Source: Bacteroidales bacterium
Lineage (GTDB): Bacteria; Bacteroidota; Bacteroidia; Bacteroidales; UBA3824
NCBI GenBank assembly: GCA_016286055.1
Contig: JAEERW010000003.1
Coordinates: 310,001-374,000, forward strand
DNA: 64,000 nt
Direction of reading: 5' to 3'
The translations under genes and the position numbers were made by a program. Positions 16,790 through 25,222 of this stretch are shown piece by piece (within the stretch, counting starts at the first letter, position 1; every line of letters begins with the position of its first letter). The notes below the pieces were generated by a model. It was not told the DNA's origin, did not search any database, and saw only the letters and a program-made list of their open reading frames with translations.

Positions 16790-17662
16790 ATGAGTATACT
16801 TGTAAACAAAGATTCAAAAGTTATAGTTCAGGGCTTTACCGGCAGCGAAGGCACTTTTCACGCCGGACAGATGATTGAATACGGCACCAACGTAGTTGGC
16901 GGAGTAACCCCCGGAAAAGGCGGACAGACTCACTTAGACCGTCCCGTGTTCAACACCGTTAAAGAGGCTGTCGACAAGACAGGCGCTAACGTAAGTTGCA
17001 TTTTCGTACCACCCGCTTTTGCAGCCGACTCTATTATGGAGGCCGCCGATTCGGGTATTAAAGTTATAGTCTGCATCACCGAAGGCATTCCTACACAGGA
17101 TATGGTTAAGGTGAAAGAGTTTCTCAAAGACAAAGACTGCCGCTTAATCGGTCCCAACTGCCCCGGTATTCTCACAGTAGGCGAGGCTAAGGTTGGCATT
17201 ATGCCCGGATTTATTTTCCAAAAGGGTCATATCGGCATCGTATCGCGCTCAGGTACATTAACTTACGAAGCCGTTGACCAAGTTACAAAAGCAGGACTCG
17301 GACAGACAACAGCAATAGGAATCGGAGGTGACCCCATTATCGGCACCACCACTCTCGACGCTGTAAAACTCTTTATGGCCGACCCTGAAACCGAAGGCAT
17401 TATTATGATTGGCGAAATCGGTGGTTCGATGGAAACCGACGCCGCATATTGGATCAAGGAGCACGGTACAAAACCCGTTGTTGGTTTCATTGCCGGACAA
17501 ACCGCTCCAAAAGGTCGCCGTATGGGTCACGCAGGTGCTATCATCGGTGGCAAAGCCGACACAGCCGCTGCAAAAATGCAAATTATGCGCGAATGTGGCA
17601 TCACCGTGGCAGAGTCGCCCGCCGACCTTGGCAAGAAAATGCTCGAAGCCTTAAAGAAGTAA
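16790..17662 (+). CDS. sucD: Succinate-CoA ligase, alpha subunit
   Basis: Binds CoA and carries the phosphohistidine that couples nucleotide hydrolysis to succinyl-CoA formation. The 290-residue length is typical. Visible features are the CoA-binding Rossmann part ([24 protein letters not shown]), [30 protein letters not shown] and RRMGHAGAI, which contains the active-site histidine. The beta subunit gene (sucC) is not adjacent: the upstream neighbour is the divergent ABC gene and the downstream one is cdd beyond a terminator. It therefore sits here as a single-gene transcript, and sucC must be elsewhere in the genome. Confidence 0.96.
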   Translation: MSILVNKDSKVIVQGFTGSEGTFHAGQMIEYGTNVVGGVTPGKGGQTHLDRPVFNTVKEAVDKTGANVSCIFVPPAFAADSIMEAADSGIKVIVCITEGIPTQDMVKVKEFLKDKDCRLIGPNCPGILTVGEAKVGIMPGFIFQKGHIGIVSRSGTLTYEAVDQVTKAGLGQTTAIGIGGDPIIGTTTLDAVKLFMADPETEGIIMIGEIGGSMETDAAYWIKEHGTKPVVGFIAGQTAPKGRRMGHAGAIIGGKADTAAAKMQIMRECGITVAESPADLGKKMLEALKK

Positions 17663-17691
17663 ATTTGACACATATTTTTATTTCGTTATAA

Positions 17692-17730
17692 TAAAAATGC
17701 CGTGGAATATAAATCTGCGGCATTTTTTAT
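17692..17730 (+). terminator. Terminator after sucD
   Basis: Stem AAAAATGCCG ... CGGCATTTTT with a loop of about 14 bases and a T-run, 30 bases after the sucD stop. Confidence 0.82.
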
Positions 17731-17745
17731 AAAACTTATTAAATT

Positions 17746-18225
17746 ATGAAGACAATTGACATTAATATAAAGATGACCGAGTGCAGCAAATCAGAACTCG
17801 CACCCGAAGACCTCGCCCTCGTGGAGAGCGCCGAAAAATTTGTAAACCACTCTTACTCGCCGTATTCAAAGTTCAGCGTTTCGGCAGCAATTCGCCTCAG
17901 CGACGGAACAATAGTTAACGGCACCAACCAAGAAAACGCAGCCTATCCGTCGGGACTTTGCGCCGAGCGAACCGCTATGTTTTTTGCCAATTCGCAATAC
18001 CATGACAAAGCAGTAAAAACATTGGCAATCACCGCTTTTACCAACGGCGATTTTCTTGATACACCCATCACTCCTTGCGGTGCTTGCCGGCAAGCACTTT
18101 TAGAATCCGAACAGCGATTCTCTACGCCCATAAAAATTATTCTCGCAGCCAAAGACCGTTGCTTTATTGTCAACAGTATCAGCGACTTACTGCCGCTAAG
18201 TTTCGGAAGCGAATTTTTAAAATAA
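17746..18225 (+). CDS. cdd: Cytidine deaminase
   Basis: Hydrolyses cytidine and deoxycytidine to uridine for pyrimidine salvage. 159 residues with an N-terminal extension of about 35 before YSPYSKFSVSAAI. Zinc and catalytic motifs are complete: GLCAERTAMF (CAE with the catalytic glutamate) and TPCGACRQAL (PCxxC). It lies downstream of the sucD terminator and ahead of the YggS gene on the same strand. No clear promoter stands out in the short gap before it. Confidence 0.95.
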   Translation: MKTIDINIKMTECSKSELAPEDLALVESAEKFVNHSYSPYSKFSVSAAIRLSDGTIVNGTNQENAAYPSGLCAERTAMFFANSQYHDKAVKTLAITAFTNGDFLDTPITPCGACRQALLESEQRFSTPIKIILAAKDRCFIVNSISDLLPLSFGSEFLK

Positions 18226-18286
18226 TTACATAACTAATTAATAATCAATTAGTTATAAAACTAAATAAGAACCCAAAAATCCCGAT

Positions 18287-18306
18287 AGGGGAGTGGGGGA
18301 GGGGGG
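18287..18306 (+). other. G-run tract upstream of the YggS gene
   Basis: Three dense G-runs (GGGG, GGGGG, GGGGGG) separated by AGT and A, in otherwise AT-rich DNA between cdd and the YggS gene. Upstream, 18231-18253 holds an AT-rich inverted repeat (AACTAATT / AATTAGTT). The tract is outside any gene. Confidence 0.6.
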
Positions 18307-18367
18307 TGATATTAATTTATCACAGTATTAAATAGTAACATATAATCAGTTAAAGTATTACTTTAAG

Positions 18368-19042
18368 ATGGTGAATATTTCTAACTACAACGACATAAAA
18401 AAATCTATCCCTGAAAACGTACTTTTGCTCGCGGTTTCCAAGACAAAACCCGAAGACGACATTATGGGATTTTACAACATCGGACAGCGCGACTTTGGCG
18501 AAAACCACGCATTGGAGATGGCATCAAAATTCGACCATTTGCCCAAAGATATCAATTGGCATTTTATAGGTCATTTGCAAACCAACAAGGTGAAATACAT
18601 CGCACCGTTTGTATATATGATTCATAGTGTTGACAGTCAGAAACTTCTTGCCGAAATAAATAAACACGCAGCAAAACACAGCCGCACAATTAAATGTTTG
18701 CTTCAATTTAAAGTGGCGGAAGAGGAGACCAAAACTGGATTTACTTACGATGAAATAATTCAACTGTTTGAATCCAAAGCATTTGACCAATATCCCAATG
18801 TTTCAATCAATGGTTTAATGACCGTGGCCACAAACACCGACAACGAGGAGCAGATAGATAAAGAATTTGGTAAAGTAGCCGACTTATTCTCTTGTATCAA
18901 AGAGCGTTACAATCCGAAAGATTTTACCGAAATATCAATGGGAATGACCGACGATTATCCCATAGCCATCAAAAACCACAGCACCATAATCCGCATTGGG
19001 TCAGCCATTTTCGGCGAAAGAGATTATTCGCAAAAAGGGTAG
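18368..19042 (+). CDS. YggS-family PLP-binding protein (PLPBP)
   Basis: A small single-domain alanine-racemase-fold protein that holds PLP and takes part in vitamin B6 homeostasis, without a known catalytic reaction. The 224-residue length fits. Motifs: LLAVSKTKP (PLP lysine), GENHALEM (family GEN..QE-like), WHFIGHLQTNKVKY, IHSVDS, GLMTVAT and SMGMTDDYPIAI, then IRIGSAIFGERDY at the C-terminus. All are standard for the family. It ends at a terminator-like hairpin convergent with the caspase gene. Confidence 0.95.
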   Translation: MVNISNYNDIKKSIPENVLLLAVSKTKPEDDIMGFYNIGQRDFGENHALEMASKFDHLPKDINWHFIGHLQTNKVKYIAPFVYMIHSVDSQKLLAEINKHAAKHSRTIKCLLQFKVAEEETKTGFTYDEIIQLFESKAFDQYPNVSINGLMTVATNTDNEEQIDKEFGKVADLFSCIKERYNPKDFTEISMGMTDDYPIAIKNHSTIIRIGSAIFGERDYSQKG

Positions 19043-19055
19043 GGGCGCACAAAAA

Positions 19056-19091
19056 AAAAGAGACTCCGAAAAATCGAAGTCCCTTTTTTAT
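19056..19091. terminator. Hairpin between the YggS and caspase genes
   Basis: Imperfect stem AAAAAGaGACTcCGA ... TCGaAGTCcCTTTTT, with A/T-runs on both sides. It lies between convergent genes and may end both transcripts. Confidence 0.65.
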
Positions 19092-19122
19092 ATCAATGAG
19101 AACTAAACGATTAAATGTAAGA

Positions 19123-19950
19123 TTACATCATAAACGAAAGTCTCATCAAAGCACGTCCTACAAAACTTTTAGGCTCAGGCATTGCAACGAAATCCTTAGG
19201 AGCGGCAACGTTTTTAGCAAAAGGAGCCTTATAAGTATCACCGATGCGCGACTGGATAGGCAAAGGGTAACCGAGGTTACGGAACTCAGCCTTAATACCG
19301 TCAACTACCTCACCAAGAGTAAGATAATCCTTACCGTTGTTGATACCACCGCGAACTCGCTTAACAAGAGCGTCGGTAAAGTAGGTAGGCATATCAGGGT
19401 TACGCTTGTTAAAAAGAGCGCACTCGTCTTCCGAAGTAGACGAAACAATATGCACACCGGCAAACTCAGCCATAGAAGGAACGTTAAAACCAGTCAACTT
19501 GTGGATCTGACCACTGTGACAAGCGTCAAGCACTACAACCTTAGCACCAGCATAAGAGCGTTTTACAGCCTCACGCAAACCGGCAAGGGCAATACCCGTT
19601 TCGGTAAGGTACTTCTGACAAGTATCACGACCAGTAAGGTAAACGTTAAGGTTGTCAGGGTTTATAATACCGTGACCCGCATAGTAGATAAAAAGCGTAT
19701 AATCGCTATTTTTAGCCTTGTTACAAGCATCTACGATACGCTTTTTAATAGCGAGGGCGGTATCGTTGTACGAGATTATAAGATTTTTAGGATCGATACC
19801 GATAAAACGGGGGTCGGTAAAAATCTTTTTCATCTCTTTAATGTTGTATCCCACGTTAGGGATATTAGGGAGCGAAGCGTCAATATATCGGCTTACTCCG
19901 ATCAAAAGTACTACGTACTTTTTGTTAAACAAATAATTTTTAGTTCTCAT
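19123..19950 (-). CDS. Caspase-family (C14) peptidase, stand-alone p20-type domain
   Basis: 275 residues with the prokaryotic caspase (orthocaspase) fold: KKYVVLLIGVSRYIDASLP at the N-terminus, TLFIYYAGHG with catalytic His93, and VVVLDACHSG with catalytic Cys144. The S1-pocket-like segment GVHIVSSTSEDECA follows. There is no signal peptide, membrane helix or fused sensor or effector domain, so it is predicted to be cytoplasmic. Family members cleave after Arg/Lys or Asp; specificity is not readable here. It is a lone gene with its own promoter (20002-20033), and no obvious partner lies beside it. A defence or cell-death role is possible but unsupported locally. Confidence 0.9.
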   Translation of the reverse strand: MRTKNYLFNKKYVVLLIGVSRYIDASLPNIPNVGYNIKEMKKIFTDPRFIGIDPKNLIISYNDTALAIKKRIVDACNKAKNSDYTLFIYYAGHGIINPDNLNVYLTGRDTCQKYLTETGIALAGLREAVKRSYAGAKVVVLDACHSGQIHKLTGFNVPSMAEFAGVHIVSSTSEDECALFNKRNPDMPTYFTDALVKRVRGGINNGKDYLTLGEVVDGIKAEFRNLGYPLPIQSRIGDTYKAPFAKNVAAPKDFVAMPEPKSFVGRALMRLSFMM

Positions 19951-20001
19951 TTTCTTAAAAATTTAGTTAGTCTAAAATGTTGTTGTTTAAAATATTATTA
20001 C

Positions 20002-20033
20002 AAATATAATAAATATTTACAAAAAATCCAAAT
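20002..20033 (-). promoter_or_regulatory. Caspase gene promoter
   Basis: On the minus strand TTTG (20030-20033), 20-base spacer, TATATTTG (20002-20009), 51 bases before the ATG at 19950. Confidence 0.68.
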
Positions 20034-20176
20034 AATTAGGCTACTTTTTTAATATTATGATACAAAAATATAGTAAAATTGGCTATTTTATTACCATTTT
20101 TAACACTTTTAAACAACTAAATTGCTATTAATCAGTTATAAAAACCACACTCACAACATATTGTACCCCCTATTTT

Positions 20177-20205
20177 TGGCACGGTAGATTTTTTGTGCCG
20201 TTTTT
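20177..20205 (+). terminator. Short hairpin with T-run, no upstream gene
   Basis: GGCAC (20178-20182) pairs with GTGCC (20195-20199), followed by TTTTT. The orientation suits a plus-strand terminator, yet no plus-strand gene lies just upstream. A chance structure is possible. Confidence 0.35.
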
Positions 20206-20308
20206 ATTATTGTAAATGTTAAATAATGTTAAAATTTTAACAGAAAACAAAAAATCGTACAAAAAACAAAAAAATACTTAAAAGATTTTTCCTTTAAATA
20301 AAAATTGC

Positions 20309-20316
20309 TACTTTTG
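20309..20316 (+). promoter_or_regulatory. gyrA -7 element (TACTTTTG)
   Basis: TACTTTTG followed by CGCA, 54 bases before the gyrA ATG; a T-run at 20286-20289 is the only -33 candidate at the right distance. Confidence 0.55.
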
Positions 20317-20370
20317 CGCAATAAGACAACAAACCAAATTTATTTGGTATAAATAATACACATATTAATT

Positions 20371-22992
20371 ATGTCAGATACAGTAAACGAAAACGAAAAT
20401 AACCAAAATGCCGAAAACACTCCGGCAGAAGAAACAAGCGGTAGAATCGTTAAAGTGAACATCGACAAGGAGATGCGCTCCGCATATATCGACTATTCAA
20501 TGTCGGTTATCGTGTCGCGTGCGCTGCCCGATGTCCGCGACGGTCTCAAACCCGTACACCGTAGGGTGCTTTTCGGAATGAACGAGATGGGCGTGTTCTC
20601 TAACCGTCCTACCAAGAAATCGGCGAGAATCGTCGGTGAGGTTATGGGTAAGTTCCACCCCCACGGCGACTCCTCCGTTTATTTAACTATGGTGCGCTTG
20701 GCACAAGATTGGATTATGCGCTACCCTCTCGTAGACGGTCAAGGTAACTTTGGTTCTGTGGACGGTGACCCGCCTGCTGCTATGCGTTACACCGAGGCAC
20801 GACTCAAAAAAATTGCAGAAGACACACTTATCGACCTCGACAAAGACGCAGTAGACCTTATCCCCAACTTCGACGAATCGCTCAAAGAGCCCACCGTGCT
20901 GCCCACACGTATCCCTATGCTGCTGGTAAACGGTGCTTCGGGTATCGCCGTTGGTATGGCCACCAATATGGCTCCTCACAACCTTTCGGACTCGATCGAC
21001 GCTATCTGCGCCTATATCGACAACAACGACATTGAAATTGAGGAACTTATCAAGATTATAAAAGCCCCCGACTTCCCCACAGGCGGTCAGATTTACGGCT
21101 ATTCAGGCGTTAAAGACGCTTATATGACTGGTCGCGGACGCATTGTGGTACGTTCTAAATACCATTTTGAGACCTCACACTCGGGTAAGCCGCAGATTAT
21201 TTTTGAGGAGATTCCCTACTTGGTTAACAAGGCAGAACAGATTCACCACATAGCCGAACTTGTCAACGACAAAAAAATCGAAGACATCGTTCACGCCAAC
21301 GACGAATCCGACCGCAAAGGTATGCGCATTGTTATCACTCTTAAAAACGGTGCTATACCTAACGTTGTGGTTAACAAGTTGTTTAAACTCACTCAATTGC
21401 AGACAACCTTCAACGTTAACAACATTGCGCTTGTAAAAGGTCGTCCGCAGTTGCTCAATCTCAAACAGATAATTGAATGCTTTGTAGAGCACCGTCACGA
21501 TGTGATTATCCGCCGTTCGCGCTTTGAATTAAAGAAGGCTCAGGAACGCGCTCACATTTTGGAAGGTTTGCTCATCGCTCTCGACCACTTAGACGAGGTT
21601 ATATCATTGATACGCAACTCTGCCAACCGCGATGTGGCACGTCAGGGATTGATGGAAAAATTCGGACTTTCGGAGGCTCAGGCAAAAGCCATCTTGGAAA
21701 TGCGCTTGCAGCAACTTACCGGCTTGGAACGCGACAAGGTACGCGCCGAGTACGACGAAATTATGAAGTACATCAACTACTTGAACGAAGTGCTCTCCAA
21801 CCGCGACAAACAGATGGAAGTTATCAAAAACGAGTTGCTCGAAATTAAAGAGAAATATCACGACGAACGCCGCACCACTATCGAATACACCGCATCGGAA
21901 AACTTCAACCCCGAAGATTTCTATGCCGACGAAGACGTTGTGGTAACGATTTCGAACCTCGGATATATTAAACGCACTCCACTTGCCGAATTCCGCACTC
22001 AAAATCGTGGAGGACGAGGCTCAAAAGGCAGCACCACACGCGACGAAGATTTTATCCGCCACATGTTCTCTGCCACCAACCACAACACTATGCTGTTCTT
22101 CACAGAAAAAGGCAAGTGCTTCTGGCTCAAAGTGTACGAGATACCCGAAGGCAACAAAAACTCAAAGGGTCGTGCTATTCAAAACGTGCTTAACATCGAA
22201 GCCGACGACAGCGTTAAGGCATACATCAATGTTAAAACCCTCACCGACGAGGAGTACATCACCAACAACTACATCGTACTCTGCACCAAGAAGGGCGTTA
22301 TCAAAAAGACTCAGTTGAGCGAATACTCTCGTCCGCGCGCCAACGGTATCAACGCCATCAACGTTCGCGAAGGCGACACACTTTTGGAGGCGAAACTCAC
22401 CAACGGCACCAACGACATTATTATAGGTGTTAAAGGCGGCAAGGCTGTAAGGTTTAAAGAAACCGATGTACGACCGATGGGACGTACAGCATCAGGCGTT
22501 CGCGGTGTAACAATACCCGAAGGCGACGAGGCAGTTGGTATGGTAATTGCCGACGAAAATAATACAAGCGAGAATATCCTTGTTGTTTCTGAAAACGGCT
22601 ACGGCAAACGTTCCGACCTTGAAGAATATCGTCAGACAAGTCGCGGCGGCAAGGGTGTGAAAACCATCAACGTAACCGACAAGACCGGCAAACTAATTGC
22701 CATCGAGAAAGTTACCGACGACGACGATCTTATGATTATCAACAAATCGGGCATAGCCATCCGCTTGAAAGTGAACACGATACCCACATCATCGCGTGCA
22801 ACACAGGGCGTAAGGCTCATCAACATAGGCAAGAAAGATTCCATCGCTTCGATAGCCGTAGTTCCCGGCGAAGACGAGGAAGATTTGGAAAATGCCGAAG
22901 GGGTAGAGGGTGAAACTATCGACAACCCCGAAAATATTGAAAATCAAACAGAACAATCTTCTGAACAGGAAGAAGAAAACAACGAACAATAA
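20371..22992 (+). CDS. gyrA: DNA gyrase subunit A
   Basis: The breakage-reunion subunit that introduces negative supercoils with GyrB. 873 residues: after a polar N-terminal extension of about 25 residues come [20 protein letters not shown], the quinolone-determining region ([19 protein letters not shown], residues 96-114) and the catalytic tyrosine (Y140 in AMRYTEAR). The C-terminal pinwheel includes a GyrA-box-like QNRGGRG, which favours GyrA over ParC. The tail is very acidic. The position matching E. coli Asp87 is leucine (L105, codon TTA at 20683), while the Ser83 equivalent is serine (S101). A TPR gene follows 24 bases later. Confidence 0.95.
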   Translation: MSDTVNENENNQNAENTPAEETSGRIVKVNIDKEMRSAYIDYSMSVIVSRALPDVRDGLKPVHRRVLFGMNEMGVFSNRPTKKSARIVGEVMGKFHPHGDSSVYLTMVRLAQDWIMRYPLVDGQGNFGSVDGDPPAAMRYTEARLKKIAEDTLIDLDKDAVDLIPNFDESLKEPTVLPTRIPMLLVNGASGIAVGMATNMAPHNLSDSIDAICAYIDNNDIEIEELIKIIKAPDFPTGGQIYGYSGVKDAYMTGRGRIVVRSKYHFETSHSGKPQIIFEEIPYLVNKAEQIHHIAELVNDKKIEDIVHANDESDRKGMRIVITLKNGAIPNVVVNKLFKLTQLQTTFNVNNIALVKGRPQLLNLKQIIECFVEHRHDVIIRRSRFELKKAQERAHILEGLLIALDHLDEVISLIRNSANRDVARQGLMEKFGLSEAQAKAILEMRLQQLTGLERDKVRAEYDEIMKYINYLNEVLSNRDKQMEVIKNELLEIKEKYHDERRTTIEYTASENFNPEDFYADEDVVVTISNLGYIKRTPLAEFRTQNRGGRGSKGSTTRDEDFIRHMFSATNHNTMLFFTEKGKCFWLKVYEIPEGNKNSKGRAIQNVLNIEADDSVKAYINVKTLTDEEYITNNYIVLCTKKGVIKKTQLSEYSRPRANGINAINVREGDTLLEAKLTNGTNDIIIGVKGGKAVRFKETDVRPMGRTASGVRGVTIPEGDEAVGMVIADENNTSENILVVSENGYGKRSDLEEYRQTSRGGKGVKTINVTDKTGKLIAIEKVTDDDDLMIINKSGIAIRLKVNTIPTSSRATQGVRLINIGKKDSIASIAVVPGEDEEDLENAEGVEGETIDNPENIENQTEQSSEQEEENNEQ

Positions 22993-23016
22993 GTTTTATT
23001 TTAATAATTACAAAAA

Positions 23017-24537
23017 ATGAAAAGACTAATTTTAACTTTGAGCGCATTTGCATTGGCGGCAAGCACAACATTTGCGCAAAACATCTCAGGAGCGTCGGCT
23101 GCTGATTTGCAGAAAAACATCAACGACGCAAAAGCTAAAATTGCGAAGAGTGATGCCGACATTCAGAATCCCAAAAGCGCAGCCAAAATAGCCACTTGGG
23201 AAAACCGTGCAAAAGTATTCACCGATGCTGCAAGCGTCAACATCAAAGGCGTTTACGCTGGCATGGAAGCCGCCAAATCGCAGAAGAACATGTTCTCTAA
23301 CTTGGAAGTACTCGTAGGTACACCAACATCCAAGAAACCTGCTGCCGATGGAATAGAAATTTGGGAATATCCAACAATCAAATTCTACGTACAGGACAAT
23401 CAGGTTCAGTATTGGGAAGAGACCGTAACTCCCGACGATAATGCACTCGACAAAGCAGTAGAAGCATACCGCAAGGCTTGCGACTTAGACCCCAAAGGTG
23501 CTGTAAAATCTAAAAAGTCAACTATTGATGGTATCAAAAACATCAAGCAGATCTACACCAACAACGGTATCAACAAATACTTGTTGCTGAAATACGACGC
23601 TGCTGCCGCTGACTTTGAGAAAGCCCTCGCCCTTTCAGATTTCCCCAAAGATCCGAAAGATACATCTTCGATTGATGGTATGATTGCATATTATGGTGGT
23701 TTATCGGCTTATCAGGCTAAGAATTATGCCAAGGCTAAAACATTCTTTAATTCAAGCATCGATCAGAAGTACGAGATAGGACGCAGTTATCATCACCTCT
23801 ATCTCATCAAGATGGAAGAAGGTAAGAAAGACGAAGCACTCAAACTTATTCAGGATGCATACAACAAGTATCCCCAGGAAGAGAGCCTTCTTTACGACGT
23901 AATCAACTACTACACAGCAGAAAAAGAGTACGACAAGGCAGAAACATACTTGAACAAGGCTATTGAGAAATATCCCGACAACCTTAGCGTATTTGGTGTT
24001 AAAGCAAGTATTTACGTTGACCAGTACACCAAATCAAAAGATAACTATTTGAAATTGCGCAACGATGCAGACTCTCTTAAAAAACTTGCATTCAGAAACC
24101 GCAACAATCAGAAAGAGAACGATCGTCTCACAGCCGCTTCACAGGCCAAATTAGACGAAGCACAAGCATTGAGAAAAGAATTTGATGCACAGGTGGTTAA
24201 AGCCGAAAATACTTACAAAGATATGATTAAGAAAGATTCTAAGTATTTTGGCGCATACTTCAACCTTGGTCTTGTTGCTTACGACAAATCAGACTTGGCT
24301 AAGAAAGAGGCAAGCCTTATAGCACCCTCGGAAGACAAAGACGGTTCAAAGGCAGCAGCAAAACAAGCAGAGCAGAAAGCAGCATGCAAAGAGTCAATCC
24401 AGTATTTTGAGAAAGCTTTAGAGATTCAGCCCAACAACAAGGACGTACTTTCAAACCTACGTATGCTTCACGTACAGATGGGAGAGTACGACAAGGCTAA
24501 AGAATTTAAACAAAGAATAGAAGCATTGGGCAACTAA
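23017..24537 (+). CDS. Secreted tetratricopeptide repeat protein
   Basis: 506 residues with a signal peptide (MKRLILTLSAFALAASTTFA, then QN). Helical repeats with TPR spacing run from about residue 145 to the end: YLLLKYDAAAADFEKALAL, YQAKNYAKAKTFFNSSID, EKEYDKAETYLNKAIEKYP, SIQYFEKALEIQPNNKDVL. Residues about 340-410 form a long charged helix (coiled-coil-like) that interrupts the repeats. It is likely periplasmic and acts as a protein-protein scaffold; the partner is unknown. It follows gyrA by 24 bases on the same strand and ends at a strong terminator, so the two are likely cotranscribed. Confidence 0.88.
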   Translation: MKRLILTLSAFALAASTTFAQNISGASAADLQKNINDAKAKIAKSDADIQNPKSAAKIATWENRAKVFTDAASVNIKGVYAGMEAAKSQKNMFSNLEVLVGTPTSKKPAADGIEIWEYPTIKFYVQDNQVQYWEETVTPDDNALDKAVEAYRKACDLDPKGAVKSKKSTIDGIKNIKQIYTNNGINKYLLLKYDAAAADFEKALALSDFPKDPKDTSSIDGMIAYYGGLSAYQAKNYAKAKTFFNSSIDQKYEIGRSYHHLYLIKMEEGKKDEALKLIQDAYNKYPQEESLLYDVINYYTAEKEYDKAETYLNKAIEKYPDNLSVFGVKASIYVDQYTKSKDNYLKLRNDADSLKKLAFRNRNNQKENDRLTAASQAKLDEAQALRKEFDAQVVKAENTYKDMIKKDSKYFGAYFNLGLVAYDKSDLAKKEASLIAPSEDKDGSKAAAKQAEQKAACKESIQYFEKALEIQPNNKDVLSNLRMLHVQMGEYDKAKEFKQRIEALGN

Positions 24538-24557
24538 GCCTATTATAATTAGATTTG

Positions 24558-24591
24558 AAAAAAGGTCGCATTAACAATGCGGCCTTTTTTT
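24558..24591 (+). terminator. Terminator after the TPR gene
   Basis: Stem AAAAAAGGtCGCATT / AATGCGgCCTTTTTT with a 3-base loop and a T-run, 20 bases after the TPR stop. Confidence 0.9.
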
Positions 24592-24660
24592 GTAACAACA
24601 CATTCCCAAACACAAAACCTCAACAAGCCCCCTATCAACTCCAAAATTTGCCGATAATTG

Positions 24661-24673
24661 ATATTATGTTAAA
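24661..24673 (+). repeat. Motif ATATTATGTTAAA, copy 1
   Basis: Core 13 bases, followed by CAAAAAGG, so it diverges from copies 2 and 3 after the core. It is 207 bases before copy 2. Confidence 0.6.
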
Positions 24674-24866
24674 CAAAAAGGATAATAAACAGAATTACAA
24701 TCAATTATGGCTCTGAAAATGTGTACATAGTCGCCACTATTTGTTAATGGATTAGTATAAAAAAAATAGAAAACAGCCTCCAAATCATATCTCCACCACA
24801 TTTTATTGATTTCTCCCACCTTTATAAACCCATAGCGTATATTTTACTAAAAAAATGGCATTTTGA

Positions 24867-24885
24867 AATATTATGTTAAATAGAC
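24867..24885 (+). repeat. Motif AATATTATGTTAAATAGAC, copy 2
   Basis: Identical to copy 3 over 19 bases; preceded by TTTTGA, where copy 3 has TTTTGG. It is 183 bases before copy 3. Confidence 0.65.
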
Positions 24886-25049
24886 GTATCCCCTATTCAT
24901 ATGTCACTTCTTCTAATTATGTTGCCTACAATAGTCTGTATAACCTATTTTTGTGATTTTTGCTTTCTTTTTGGTCTTGTTTTGACAGTTATCTTTTTCA
25001 TTTTTTTGCATCTACCCTACTAATATTCTATTAATTAGCCAACTTTTGG

Positions 25050-25068
25050 AATATTATGTTAAATAGAC
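25050..25068 (+). repeat. Motif AATATTATGTTAAATAGAC, copy 3
   Basis: Same 19-base core as copy 2; followed by CCGATTTTTTGC. It lies about 155 bases before the ComEC ATG. Confidence 0.65.
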
Positions 25069-25222
25069 CCGATTTTTTGCATGATTTTTGCTCTTTTTAG
25101 ATAAAAACTATCAATAACCACTTTAACTGTCAGCCATAATACCTCGCAACGACATATATGGTAAGAGATCGTTTCTGGGTGATGTAAACAAGTTTCTGAT
25201 TATCAAATTACTGTTCCCTTTT

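Larger units (their letters stand above)
19951..20370. other. 420-bp divergent intergenic region between caspase and gyrA genes
   Basis: Very AT-rich. It holds the caspase promoter (20002-20033, minus), a small hairpin with T-run (20177-20205) and the gyrA -7 box (20309-20316). No other gene is seen. Confidence 0.7.
24592..25222. other. Non-coding stretch with a thrice-repeated motif
   Basis: About 630 bases between the terminator and the ComEC ATG contain no convincing gene. The motif ATATTATGTTAAA occurs three times here, twice extended to about 18 identical bases. The sequence is AT-rich with pyrimidine-rich runs. It could be decayed mobile DNA, tandem regulatory sites or a non-coding RNA; nothing decides this. 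Confidence 0.6.

Noticed and set aside
18287-18306. Perfect three-tetrad G-quadruplex
   Set aside because: Only three G-runs are present, so a classical four-run quadruplex is not formed without splitting a run.
18892-20052. Long plus-strand open frame (386 codons) across the YggS end and antisense to the caspase
   Set aside because: It is opposite a gene with intact His/Cys motifs and family structure; its own translation is basic and low in recognisable features, so it is a shadow frame.
20177-20205. Small non-coding RNA ending at the hairpin
   Set aside because: No plus-strand promoter was found upstream between 19951 and 20176; the hairpin is short and may be chance.
24661-25068. Possible CRISPR-like repeats
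   Set aside because: Only three copies, cores of 13-19 bases, spacing near 200 bases, and no cas genes.
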